Below, in pieces: positions 10,781 through 22,267 of a stretch of 64,000 nt of DNA. Every line of letters begins with the position of its first letter. Within the stretch, counting starts at the first letter, position 1. The notes under the pieces are model-generated. The model ran no database searches and was not told the DNA's origin. It saw only the letters and a program-made list of their open reading frames with translations. The stretch covers positions 496,001 through 560,000 of the forward strand of contig JBBPFI010000013.1 in NCBI GenBank assembly GCA_037974965.1, written 5' to 3'. The DNA comes from Dacryopinax spathularia (Eukaryota; Basidiomycota; Dacrymycetes; Dacrymycetales; Dacrymycetaceae). The position numbers and the translations under genes are program-made.

Positions 10781-12272
10781 TCACTTGCTCAGCTCACCCC
10801 CGGCAGCCCTCTCAACCTCCCGCATGACCTTCTCCCAATCCTTCCTCTCTTTCTCCTTCTTCGCCCTCCTCTCCCGTCTTCTCTCCGCCGCGGGATCTTC
10901 CCTCCCCCTTCCTCGTCCTCTACCGTTTCCTCTTCCGCCTCTCCGGCCGGTGTCTCCCTCCTCCTCCTCCTCCTCGTCGTCGCTCGCTTCGAGCTCTGCC
11001 ACCTCTTCTCGGCGCTTCAGATAGACGTCAGCGATGAACTCCCCCACCCCTTTCTCCCCAACTTCCGCCTGCGCCCTAGCACCCCAGCGCCACTCGAACG
11101 CAACATCTCCTTCCTCCGCATCATTATCCGCTCCTCGAGCTCTCCTTCCTCCTCTAGAAGCTTGTGTAGCTGCTGGAGCCTGTGTGCCCAGGCCTGGGAG
11201 ATGAGTCCGGAGTCGGTCGAGGTAGCCGAGTTTTGTGAGGGTGGATAGGTATGTGTCGAGCGTTATGGATTTGCCGGAGGAGGTGACGAGGGGCATGTTG
11301 CCGTATACACCCAGTTTCTTGAGGTATGACCTTAGTTGGGCTGCATGGATGCGCTCAGCTCCCCTGTTGCATCGGAGAGGACAGAGAAGGACGTACGATC
11401 CGGCACCGATCGGCCATTAACCAAAACCAGACTTAAGATGACGAACATTAACCCCTGCAACGCGACGTCGTCCCCAGTCTGCCAAGCCATCATCCTCCCC
11501 GGCGCATGTTCGGGCCTCGTAGGGTCATCAGGCAATAAAGCCCAATCATCTTCTTCCACTTCTGCGAGTGATTGGTCGTGTTCCGCTGCGAGCTGGACAA
11601 CGGTCTGGGGCAGGCAAGTACGGAGCATCCATGATCTCGGGCCGGCGTTTACGACTGCCCACACCGGCATCTGGGTTAGCGAGATGAGGCGGAGGAGTGT
11701 AAGGGGACATACGTTTCTTTTTGACGCCGGTGGTGTCGTCCGGGTCTGCGGTCTCTTCTAGTACCAGCCTATCTCTGGCCCCCGCGGATTGGAGGGGGAC
11801 GAGCTCCATGCCGAACGTCTCCTTGAGGGTTCGTTCTGCAGCGGAAAAGACCATCCTGAATGATCTGGTGTGCTTGCCGAGCACTAATCGTAAGTCAGCG
11901 AAGGCCTGTGAAGTGAGGGGGAGAGAGCGTACCTTTCTTATTGATATCATCTCGCCGCAGAGGAGCGTGCTTGTATTCAGTAAAGAGTGCCAGCCGGACA
12001 AGGTCCGCAGCCATCTTCTCCTCCGCCTTTTCTCCTATCAGTGGCTATCTCGTCCAGAACGAAAGAAGGGGACGTACCGTAGTCTCATCCCCCATCTCCT
12101 CATCTCCCTCCTCCCCTTCTTGCTCTTCATCTTCTTGCTGTTCGGCTTCCTCCTCTTCCTCTTCTACGCGTCTCACCCTCCTCCTCCCACCATACCCCCT
12201 CATCTGCGTCCCTCCCTGTCTCTGACTGTGCGTTCCCCCACGTCTCTGACTTTGCGTGGCCCGAGGCGCCAT
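10781..12272 (-). CDS. NSE3: MAGE-domain protein, SMC5/6 complex subunit Nse3
   Basis: Best model: exons 12272-12078, 12026-11933, 11883-11713, 11654-11393 and 11330-10781, 423 residues. The MAGE winged-helix features are clear: MAADLVRLALFTEYKH with RRDDINKK, then PRSWMLRTCLP, GLMFVILSLVLVNG, and after intron 4 SYLKKLGVYG, TLTKLGYLDRL and FEWRWGARAQAEVGEKGV. In Nse3 these pair with Nse1 and Nse4 and bind DNA; the complex supports recombination repair in the nucleus. The N-terminus is basic then acidic, and the C-terminus is a long Arg/Glu-rich tail. Junctions 1 and 4 are the least certain: exon 1 could use a neighbouring donor, and donor 4 (GTCCTT) is non-optimal. It lies 373 nt head-to-head with the small membrane protein gene. 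Confidence 0.88.
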
Positions 12273-12645
12273 CACTCCCTATGAAAGATCGAGATACAGA
12301 TCCAAATAGATCAAATGAAAGAAGATGAGAAGGTGTCGGATAGAGATGCGTGGACGTATGCGCGTCGTTAGTAGTTGGGACGCGACGCGCGTGATCAGCG
12401 CACATTACCAGAAGGGGAAGCTGGGTCGGAGCTGCGCTTCCGGCGGGGAACCCTGAGCGTCATCGGGTTGGGCTTCTTCTTCTGCTGGGGTGAGAGGGCG
12501 GCGTCGGACGGAAGGCAACGATCGCCAGCTCGAGAGTCGTGCACAGCGGCTGCCTCGATCGCCCTGGAGTGCAGTCGCTGAACAACGCCGCTCTGCAGTG
12601 AAGAGTTCGGCAGGTGCCGGAGACATTTCCGGTACTCAGCGGGAC

Positions 12646-13347
12646 ATGTCGTCCACGGATCCATCGCCAACGGTGTCTGCGTCTGCTTCGCCGACCTCGA
12701 CGAGCAACAGTCTCCTCCAGTCATTCAAGTGTACGTGTCCAATATCCTTCTTCCGGTCTCTAACCTGACCCCGTTTGTAGCCAAGGTCGTCCTCACCGCA
12801 ACAATAGGCGGTATCCTCGTGCTGGCCGTGACGATCTTCCTGGCCGTGTTCAAGGTCAGCACTGCATGCCCTCCCCCACGTCTAGGTTCGCTGACTGAAG
12901 GTCAGATCTCACGTGGGATTCGGTCGTATCGCGAGTCCAAGCGGAGGAGACGGCTCGCTGTGAAAGTGGGAACGGGGAGGAAGGGGAGGAACGCGTATGA
13001 GATCTTTGAGTGGGAGGGCGTACCGGTGCGCTCCACAATCGAAAATCCAAAGCTCGTCACTGAAGGGAGATGTGTAGGCCTGATGAACTACGTTGAAGCC
13101 TCTGAGACTCGACAACTTTTTCCAGGGCGTTTTCTTTCCCAATATGAGCTGAGCGTAGAGCGCGTCCTTTGACGAGATGCTGCGTAGTGCTTCCATTCGC
13201 GAGCAGTCCATCAAGGCGGCTGTGGTGAGTTGGCTGCTCCATGTGCATTGATCTTGCTTAACCTCTTCATAGGCATATCCGCCGGAGCGCACGCTTCCAA
13301 CAGTGCGGGACCCGAGCGTCCCGTATCCGGTGCTGTCTACCGAGTAG
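12646..13347 (+). CDS. Small single-pass membrane protein, unknown function
   Basis: Exons 12646-12730, 12781-12854, 12906-13025, 13159-13224 and 13273-13347 give 139 residues. A Ser/Thr-rich N-terminus of about 28 residues precedes one hydrophobic helix (LTATIGGILVLAVTIFLAVF), then a basic stretch (ESKRRRRLAVKV) and a C-terminus ending VPYPVLSTE. The topology suggests a type III or tail-like membrane protein with a positively charged cytosolic flank. The third intron (13026-13158) is 133 nt, longer than the rest, and may hide another exon. No family recognised. Confidence 0.65.
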
Positions 13348-13547
13348 AACCGCAAAGTCACGCGCATATGGCACACGCTTGCGGCCTTCAGCTTCAGTAA
13401 CATCCAGGCGATGGTTCAGCCCGGGAACTGTGCTCTCAGCCACACTTGGCATTGGCTCTGCTGCGGGCCCCAATGATATCGTTATTAGTTAGGATATATA
13501 TGTGTAAATTCTACAGATGGTATACAACTGTATGCTACAGATCGTCG

Positions 13548-14952
13548 TCATCTCCGTCCAATCCTGCGTCCCCATGGCCAAAGTCTGCTAGATGCTCGTC
13601 CGGATCGAGCGACGTCAAAGATCTCCATACTCGATTTGACAACTTCGGACCAAGCCGCTGTCGCTGTCTGGTCATGCCGTCTTTTCGTTTCGTGATCTAC
13701 CGCCTCCATTAGCACGCATTCGTCGGCCTGGCGGCAGAGGCGCACTAGAACATCCTGCAGCAGACGCTCTCCCTGCCATCCGGAAGCTTCATATGTAGAC
13801 ATGAGGGAGTAGAATGTCGGATATTGTTGCATTATCCCCTGTGCTGCGGACTCGGTCATACGCGGTACTTGGAGTAGCATCTTGTAGAACGTGTCGCGCG
13901 CATTGATACCCGTTTCGAGGTTCGTGTCACCCAGATTCGGAAGATGTGACTCCACCAATAACCTGCCACGACATTAGCTTGGTCTTAAAAAAGGGACAGG
14001 AGGACATACCTGTGCGGCTTGAACCCCAAGTCGGCTGTCATATCGTACAGCCAAGTCGCAGCATCCTCGACTCCATCAGCGCGGATGACATTCAGCCGAT
14101 GCTTCATCGTCAGCAAAGTCAACTGCCGCTCAATCTCTTTCGACCGGCTCCCGCCGTCGATCATAGCGAATAACAGTCCTTTCGGTCCCATCAGTCCACG
14201 TAGCCTCTGGACCGTCTCCTCCAGACTGCCATTCCTCAAGCCAGACTGAAGATGCTCCTTGGGTATGTAGAGCAGACGGGCATTCTCCTGGTGTGTCTCC
14301 GGGTGCTCGAGTGGCACGTACTGCCGGCGCACCTCGTCGTACCGAGCTTTGACGACCCGCCTCCAGCAGACACTATTCGGCGGGTCCAGTGCATCAACAA
14401 CCCGTATCGGCCAGTCTCGCGCTGTTGGCTTGCCCGACTTCTCGGAAATGACGGCTCGGAGCTGGTGTGCGATCGGGCTGAACTGAGGCGAGTCGTGTAG
14501 AGCAGAACTGATCTCGACGAACATATCGGGTAGAGTGTCTTTTTTCGAGGTGATGATCTTGTTGACTGCTTTTAAGGCGTTATTCTGCGCTTTTTCGGCC
14601 GCTTTGGCTGCTTCTTTCTCTGCCTTTACGTGCGTGAGAAGATCGGCAGTGTAGTTCAAGGTACGTATATACGCACCTTTAGCCGCGCCCGCTCCTCTTT
14701 CTTCCTCTCCGCTTCGGCCTTCTTATCTAAAGCCTTCTGTGCCTTGTCGGCTTGCGGAGCAGCAGCTGCCTGGGCTGCCTGGGTGCTTTCCCCAGCAGTA
14801 CTCCGCTTCCTCTTGCGAGCGGGACTAGCTGATGACTGGCTCGCTGCCCACCATTCTTGCATCTCTCGTTCCAGGCTCTCCGGTAATGAGCCTCGAGACA
14901 TTTGAGATGATGGAAGGGGCTCATCGTCGTCGCTGATTGTGATAATCTCCAT
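13548..14952 (-). CDS. EME1: Crossover junction endonuclease subunit EME1/MMS4-like (ERCC4 fold)
   Basis: Exons 14952-14677, 14623-14010 and 13962-13548 give 434 residues. An acidic SUMO-interaction-like start (EIITISDDDE) is followed by a Lys/Ala-rich coiled stretch and the degenerate ERCC4 nuclease domain: GLLFAMIDGGSRSKEIERQ, then DAATWLYDMTADLGFKPHR. The last exon carries the helix-hairpin-helix-like part (VPRMTESAAQGIMQQYPTFYSLM). EME1 is the non-catalytic partner of MUS81, cutting nicked Holliday junctions and 3' flaps. The annotated frame ends in an Arg-rich tail at 13548; an alternative frame over the same end reads an acidic tail stopping at 13535. It shares a 185-nt divergent promoter with the Rua1-type gene. 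Confidence 0.85.
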
Positions 14953-15137
14953 CTCAGACTTCTCTAGACTAGATTAAGATATTGATACTGTAGGAGGTGC
15001 ACGCAGCCAAGCCGTACGGCGAGCAGCAGCCGAGCACGTCGCTTGCTTCCGAGACGCGACGCGTCCCCGCGTCTTTCTCTCTTCCCACCACCTCCATTTT
15101 TCTCACAACACTGTTGTATCTTAGCTTTTCATCGAAT
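14953..15137. promoter_or_regulatory. Short divergent promoter between EME1 and Rua1-type gene
   Basis: The two start codons are only 185 nt apart, head to head, so the promoters must overlap. Position is from the gene models; no specific factor site was recognised. Confidence 0.5.
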
Positions 15138-17533
15138 ATGTCTGCCGGTGCACCTCTGTCGAATATTACGAATACCCCCACACGCCGCCGGAAGATGAAA
15201 AGGGAGAGTCCGCCAACAATGAAGTTGGAGGACTTGCTGCACATAACCCCCACGTCCTCGTCTCCGCCTGACCGCCGATCCGCGACGTCGTCTCGCAGTT
15301 CGGCTAAGTCTCACGACCGCACTCCGCAACATGCCCACTCCTTCCCGTCTCTGTCTCCTCCAGCCATCCTGCATGCGAATCCGTTCATAGATGCTGAGCA
15401 TACGACGGATGAGTGGAAAAGCATTGTCTCTTCGCTCGGACTTGACTCGCATCTTGGCCGTAGCTATTCTGCCCCGGAGTCTTTCCCCACTTCCGACTAC
15501 ATTGACCCTGCAGTAGCATCTAACGCTGTGTCCGAGTCAACCTCTCCTCCGAAACCGTTTCCGTATGATGATGTATATGCTCGCAGGATCGCGTTAAGAG
15601 CTGCTCTTTACTGACTTTTCAGGACTTTCTTTCCTTTTCTCCCTCTCGTCACGCCGACGAAACTCCTGACTCTCCGTCTCTTCGACGTCTCTCTGGATCC
15701 AAGAACTTAACATACGATCCTCTAGACTCTTCTTTCTCCTGGTCTGACACTCCCTCTCGTGCCTCTAGCTCGGACAAGCCCTCCTCTCCTGTACCAGAAG
15801 AACGACCTCGTCCGCTTCTCTACAGCCCCAACCCGTTTCTGGGTCACTTCGAAGTGCGCTCTGTGTCACCAATGGCGACCGAAACGATTCCGTCGATCTC
15901 GCTCTCGAGACCTGCTCCTGAGTTTCATACTGCCAACCTTGTTGCTGCTGCCGAGACCATGGTGCAGACTGTCATTCTTGATGGTCGAGCTGGGCATTCT
16001 CGCTCAAGCTCATCCTCCAGCCAGAAGTCGACCACATCGCTTACTGCCGAAGGTTATCTTACTGTTCTACCATCCTCACACAAAAGGCACGAACGCGTCA
16101 ACACACCAGTCTCAGCCCTCCGCAGCACCGCCGAATGGGAGAAGGAAGGCCTCGACTACGTTCCACCTTCACCCGCGCCCTCCTCGGCTTTGACTTCTTT
16201 ATCCTCCCAAGATGAGTCTCCTGAGAACCAGCAGGCACTTGCAGCAAACAAACGACCTCCTGCTGTCCAACCGGCACAGGAGCCGCCTACCAAACGAATC
16301 CGATTGTCGCTGCCCGACCCCACCCCCACTTCACGATCGCAACCTACCCCATCTACCTCAGTGAAGAGAACACGTCGCAAGAGGATGTCTTCCACTAGCA
16401 CGTCGACATCCGCCTCGGCCAGGGCAGCTCGAACGTATACATCAAGCACCCTCACCTCCATGACCGCTTCCCAGCATTCCGCGCGTGCCGATTATAGCTC
16501 CAGCACTGTCCAAACCACAAGCAGTAGCGCAGGCTCGGACGAACCTCAGCCGGCAACGGTATCATCCGACATATCGACCGACGAGGCTTCCTCTCCGGTG
16601 CTTGAGCAGGATCCAGCGGTCTTCGATGAGAATGGCGCATATATTCGACGAATCTTCCCGGACGACGTCCCGATTGTGGAGGACTTCGCTCTCTTCTACC
16701 GACGCTGGCCGCTGTCATCGTTCTTCCGCGACGACGACGAGATTGGCAAACAAGCACTCCGTCAAGCGTAAGTCTTCGCGCATGGGCATAGAATTCAAGC
16801 CTAATAGTTGTGTAGGGCGATCACCGTCAGAAGACCTCAAGGTGGATGGACATACAACGACCCACGTTCGCCCTACGACCTCTATACTCCGCGCTTAGTG
16901 AAGGGCCTGGGCAAGGATAAGGTCGCGATGTGCCCGATCTGCATCGAACCCTTCAGTCGAGGAGGAGAAGGTAAAAAGGTCGCATATAAGACCAAGGTCT
17001 CCGCATATAGTGAGTCACTTCCTCATCTACAGGCATAAGCCTCATTGACCATCTTTGCAGAGTACGTCTCGTTCTCCTCAGGCTCCTATGCCATGCTAAC
17101 CTATTACGTCCCTTCAGCTATCATATGCAGCACCATCATGGTGAGCGCCCATCCACATGCGAAAAACCGACTGTCCTGACCGCTTGTGTAGGGATCTCCG
17201 CCCGGACGGGACGACCATTCTACCCGCCGCTGGCTTTTCGCAGCGCTGAGCGCAACGTAGCTGGCAGTAAGAACATGAAAGACGTCATGCGCGAGGGGCG
17301 CTGTCATCGATGCAAGAAATGGATCCCGCTCGACGGAGTACGGTCTGGAGATGTAAAGGTAGGCCCGTCCCTCTAGCAAAACAGACCTTGTACTGAGATT
17401 ACTCCAGGTGAAGGAGATCTTCTGGTGGAAGCACGCGACAAAATGTCACGGAGACGACGATCCAGTAGAAGATACTCATCCCCACTTCGAGGACAACCTA
17501 TATCGCGCATATAAGTCATTAAGCGCTCAGTGA
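15138..17533 (+). CDS. Transcription regulator with Rua1 C-terminal zinc-binding domain
   Basis: Exons 15138-15572, 15623-16767, 16816-17009, 17061 (one base), 17118-17140, 17192-17358 and 17408-17533 give 696 residues. The N-terminal 500 residues are Ser/Pro-rich and probably disordered. The C-terminus matches the Rua1 family of fungal regulators: GGWTYNDPRSPYDLYTPR, MCPICIEPF, a YHMQHHHGISARTGRPF segment, GRCHRCKKWIPL and FWWKHATKCH, giving Cys/His pairs for zinc. Rua1 in Ustilago maydis activates glycolipid synthesis; the target here is unknown. The YHM segment can only be kept in frame if a single adenine at 17061 is an exon between two normal-sized introns (51 and 56 nt). An upstream in-frame start at 14997 is possible but lies in the divergent promoter. 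Confidence 0.85.
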
Positions 17534-17855
17534 AAAGCAGAGGCAGGAACTCCCATAGACGCCACCGGCAACGAAAGAAAGTTCGGCCATACAAGCCGTG
17601 AATAACCGCATTCCTAATCTCTCGTCCTTCATCACCTGGAAGCAAGGACTAGCGTTACCTCAGTTCATGTACTCATTTCAGCATGTATTGTGCACCGTAG
17701 ACTGTCGAAGCCAAGAAACTGTAGACATACAACGGTAATCGCCGAAGAATGTAACTATTATTACCGATGCTGAGCTGGACCCTGCTCATCGACTTCATGG
17801 AACGAAACACAGGCCGACTTGCAATGCTCAGGTAGTTACTTGATCTTTATGTGGT
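17534..17855. other. Intergenic spacer
   Basis: About 320 nt with no gene seen; it holds the 3' end of the Rua1-type transcript and the promoter of the Kelch gene. Confidence 0.5.
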
Positions 17856-20652
17856 ATGGCTAAGAAGAAAACAAACGCAGCTGCAAAAGCTGCCAAGAAG
17901 GCGAAAGCCGAGAAGAAATCTGCAAAGCGGGAAGAAAAGGTTACGAAGAAGGGTGCCAAGGACGAGCAGGATGACCAGGATCTGGAGACGATCCTGGAGG
18001 ACGTGCGCACCCTTTCTTGCTTGGAGCGAACGGACCAACGTCTGACTCGCCGTTGTATATAGATGCGGAAGAAGTGGGAGGAAGTAAGCGATCGAATTGC
18101 GCTCTCTGGCTTTCGCTCATGGCTCGCTAGCAACATCGTGTCACGGAAGAGACTGTCGAAGGCCCTCCGAGCCGAAGAGCTAACGCGACCTTCACGCCTG
18201 ATCCCAATGGCAACTACCTATGGAGTATTGGTATGCCTGTAGCGACGTGACGTGGAGCATGGCTAACATGCCGCTGTCAGGATAGGCGGAGAGTACTTCA
18301 GCGATGATGGCAAAGCTGTACGTCCTTCCGTGGCCCGTGCTTCTCCCGCTCACGCAGTCTTAGTACTTCTACAACGATGTGTACCGTTACTCTCCTGAGA
18401 AGGTGCGTATGTACTATTTAATGGTGGGGCTCGTACTGAAAGCCAAATAAGGACGAATGGCGTCGATATACGTCTCCCACCTGTCCTGGGCCGCGTTCAG
18501 CACATGCAGTGGTTGCAATGCCGCAAGGAGGCGGAAAGCTGTTCCTCTTCGGTATGCATGTATTGTCCCACCCCTTCATCAGCTGCTCACCATCTCTTAG
18601 GTGGAGAATTCTCGTCCTTACATCAGACAACCTTCCACCACTACCGAGACTTCTGGGAGTTCGACATCACGACGAGTTCCTGGGAGAGGATTGACACCAA
18701 AGTTCGCCCCACAGCACGTTCAGGTCACAGGTGCGGACAGCTGGACCGATATCTACTCATTGGAGCTCACACCGCGTACAGAGTGGCCGTCTGGAAGCAT
18801 TTCGTCATCCTGTTCGGCGGATTTTACGATCCTGGAATACGAAGTAAATGTTTCTCAGCTGCACTTCGCGGTCCACTGACCAAAAGCAGCGAATTATTTG
18901 AACGACCTTTGGTTGTTCGACACTCAGACGTACAAGTGGCAGCAGATCGAGTTCAGGGATAATGACCGGAAACCATCGTACTTCACCGAGCACTCACGCT
19001 AAAGGGGTGTCGTGCTGACGAACTTCGTAGACCACGTAGCGGATTCTCGTTCCTTCCGGTCCCAGAAGGGGTTATCCTGCATGGTACGCTGTTTTGTCGC
19101 CGCCGCATTAAGCATGGCTCATCTGTCCTGCAGGTGGCTATTGCAAGGAGTATGTCAAGGGCAAGCGCGCACAAGGCATAGCCTTGGAGGACACATGGCT
19201 CTTACGGTCGGTTCGCTGGCATCGGCCCTCCACATCCGGCTGACTAGCATCGAAGCATGGATATGGACCCCAAGCTAATCAAGTGGGAACGTCGAAAGAA
19301 GGCAGGCTATCCGCCATCCGTCCGCTCAGGCTGCACCATGGCTTATTGGGCAAATCGGAGCATGGGCATCCTGTTCGGCGGTGTGTACGATAATGACACG
19401 GACGAGGAGACTCTGGAGAGTACCTTTTATAATGACATGTACGCCTCTCCGAGTGCTGGATATAACAGTACTGATGGATCTCTAGGTACGGCTATCAAAC
19501 AGCTGGAAATGGTCGATGGGTATCGCTTATGTTGAAGCGACCAAAGCGGGCTGGAGGCAGAAGGAAGAAGTCGCAACCATCTGTGCAGCCAAAGTCTGGG
19601 CAGGAGGACGAAGAGAAAGAAGACGGAAGCGATGTTGAGGGCGGCACGTCAGACTCAGATGTATGGAAATTATTGTTCGTGCCAGTCTGATCCTGACTCT
19701 TATGCAGGTGGAGACCGTCCCGCCGAAACCTGCTCAACCGGCCAAACCGGCACGACCTCCCGAACTGGACGACACGCACGACGAGAACGAGCCTTACGAT
19801 CCCGAGAGTTCTCGCCCTCTACCGCGGTACAATGCAATGCTAGCAGTCCTACGGAACACCCTCTACATGTACGATACATATCTTTCCTTTCAAATCCATA
19901 ATCTGATTGTCGCTCAGCTACGGTGGGATCTACGAATCCGGTGCCCGAGAATACACGCTCGACGACTTCTATGCCCTCCAGCTAGACAAGATGGACCGAT
20001 TCTTCTGCCTCAGGCCTAATACCGTCGTATTCGGGAACGAAGAGAGCAGCGAGGACGAAAGCGACAGTGACGACAGCAGCGACGAAGGCAGCTTAGAGCT
20101 GAACAAGGACGAGGAGGACGAGGATGGTCAAGGCGAGGAGCGGAAGGAAGCTACCTCACCCCAGCCGGAACCTGTCGTACCGGATGGAGAGGATATCCGA
20201 GCGAGGGCCAATGCTTTCATGGGAGTTGCGAAGGACGCGACTCGTTCGGCTGAGGAAGTTATCAGCACGCCCCTTCCGGGGGAGACGATAGCGATGTTCT
20301 ATGACCGATCTCGTGCGTTCTTTCCTGTCCTCTGTCCTCCAGCAGTTATGTTGATGCGCCGTCAGGAACATACTGGGCCCAAAAGGCACTCGAGATCACT
20401 CAAAACAGAGGCAAGCAGGGTCGCAGGGACGGATTCGAGCTTGCTCAGGAACGATATGGTAGGTCCTTCTCCCTGTCCTATACAGCCCAAAGTGCGTCGC
20501 TGACTGGGTACGTGGGAACAGCTGCGTATAAACCACTGTTGGAGGAAGTGGAGCGGATCCTTGCTGAGGCTGGGCTGGACGAGGAGGAGATCAAGCGAAG
20601 CGCTGCTGGAGGGGCGGGTGGCGGGGTAGGGCAGAGCCGGAATCGGAGATAA
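17856..20652 (+). CDS. KEL3: Kelch-repeat protein with DUF4110 (KEL3/KLHDC4-like)
   Basis: Seventeen exons: 17856-18002, 18063-18083, 18131-18230, 18286-18317, 18364-18402, 18452-18551, 18601-18730, 18782-18843, 18890-18977, 19031-19083, 19134-19206, 19256-19438, 19486-19660, 19708-19868, 19918-20316, 20346-20458 and 20522-20652, 668 residues. The Lys-rich start (MAKKKTNAAAKAAKKAK) is typical of the family. Kelch blades follow: WSIGGEYF, GPRSAHAVVAMPQGGGKLFLFGGEF, ARSGHR with ILFGGFYD, SPRSGFSFLPVPEG with ILHGGYCKE, and SGCTMAYW with ILFGGVYD. An acidic linker precedes a DUF4110 C-terminus (PLPGETIAMFYDR, YWAQKALEITQNRGK). The family is conserved from yeast to man and not well understood. Exon 2 is 21 nt, and exon 16 has a CAGCAG (NAGNAG) acceptor allowing one extra Ser. 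Confidence 0.92.
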
Positions 20653-20769
20653 CGTAGAGGGATTAGGACGAGGATGAGTATCATGAGCGTAAACAAATGT
20701 GCAATACAAGATGTGACCAGCGAATCAGCATCAACATGAAGATTACGTTGAAGGATGGAGAGAGGGAAA

Positions 20770-22267
20770 CTATCGTCGCGCTTTCGCGCGTTTTGGTGGC
20801 GGAGGCCGTGCTTCTTCCTCCTCATCTTCATCATCGTCCGTACTCTCATCCGCACTCCGCTCCGCTTCCTCAATATCATCCTCCCAATCCTCCTCATCAC
20901 CCTCGTCTTCACCGTCCGGCACCGCATCCTCATCATCCTCTTCTCCCTGTCCATCCTCCTCGTCATCCTCGTCATCATTATCCTCGTCATCGCCGGCGGT
21001 CTCGCCACGCTCTGCCTTCTTGCGCGCTACGTTCCGTTCTTGTTCTACCCTCCTTTCCCGTCTTATCCGTTCGCGCTCTTTGACCTCCTTTTCTTGGGCT
21101 TTCTTTTCTTGTTCGGTTTTATGCACTACACCACGCGTCAGTACGAATTCAACCACCGCAGTAAAGGTCGCCGAAAGAGGAAAGATAGAGATGGGAGGAC
21201 AGGGGGGGAAGGACTGACCAAACTCATGAAAGATAACCGCCCCCTCCTTCCCCGGCACGCCCTCGGCAATCTTCACAAGCCTCAACTCCATCCTCGGCCC
21301 CACCTCCTCCAGCCTGACAGCCCTCTTCCTCCCCTCCTCCGCACCGCCACTCCTCACACTCTCCCCATCTCCCCCCTCAGCCCTCGCACGATCCTTATAC
21401 CACCCCACCCTTCCCCCAGCACCGGAAGGAGCGAGAGACGAAGAAGGGAGGTCGATCTCTTCCCCTTCACTTTGCACGCTGGAGGCGGATTCGTACCCGT
21501 CTTCGTTGAGGATGAAGTCGGCTACGTCTTTCACGTTTCCGAGGTCCAGGCCAGGGCGGAGAAGTTTTCGGACACGGCGGGAAACGCCAAAGGAGCGGAT
21601 GGTGATTATGTAGTGCCTGAGCTGGATCGTGCCCGTTCCCGCCGAGTAAGAGAGTAGGACCACTCTCCTCGCCGACGAGGGCTTCAGCGTAAGAGGCGAT
21701 AAAGGCGGGAAAAGGCTCTGCAGAAGCTTGGCGACAAGCCCCAACTGAGGCTGCTCCTTATCCCCCACCGGGAACTTGGAAAGCACCATCAGCGGCGGAG
21801 TCCTATACTCCGTCCCCTCTCCCCTCGGTTTCCGCTTCGACGTCCTTATATCCGCAATTGTCGAGTACCTCTCTATACGGAACGTTGCGGTGGGTCCGGC
21901 GGGGGTGCGGATGATGCGGAGGTAGGGCGATTTGGGCGTTAGGGTGAAGAGGAGGATGTGGGATACGGAAAGGGAGGGTGCGAGGGTTAAGTAGTCTTTT
22001 AGCTTGTTGCGCGTTCGTTCCTGCCATCTCGCGTCAGCACCCGCACTGCACTGCTCTCCTTCTCAGGAGAGGGGGTAAGAAAAGACGTACTCGGAGACGG
22101 GTAGCGGTGTTGGGCTCCATCACTTTTCGCATATCCCTCACCAGAGCTGATAGCGCTGGTCCGACTTGGCCATGTTTGATAATGAACGACTTCGGCGTTG
22201 CTGCTTCGCTTCCAGGAGGAGGAGCAGGTCCCTTATTATGAGTACGGTGCTTTCGTCGTCGGGCCAT
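20770..22267 (-). CDS. SSF1: Brix-domain ribosome biogenesis factor SSF1/Peter Pan
   Basis: Exons 22267-22091, 22020-21219 and 21125-20770 give 444 residues. Diagnostic features are the basic start MARRRKHRTHNK, TPKSFIIKHGQVG, PNTATRLR joined by intron 1 to ERTRNKLKDYL, then RTPPLMVLSKFP, LLSYSAGTGTIQLRHYIITI and FHEFVHKTEQEKKAQEKE spanning intron 2. SSF1/PPAN acts in the nucleolus in 27S pre-rRNA processing for the 60S subunit. The C-terminal 60 residues are nearly all Asp/Glu, ending in a short basic patch (PPPPKRAKARR). It diverges from the amidohydrolase gene across 397 nt. Confidence 0.93.

Noticed and set aside
20478-21008. Met/Arg-rich minus-strand ORF
   Set aside because: An out-of-frame reading of the Asp/Glu-rich C-terminus of SSF1.
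20755-21657. 300-codon plus-strand ORF rich in Leu and Pro
   Set aside because: Antisense to SSF1, whose Brix domain is spliced correctly on the minus strand.
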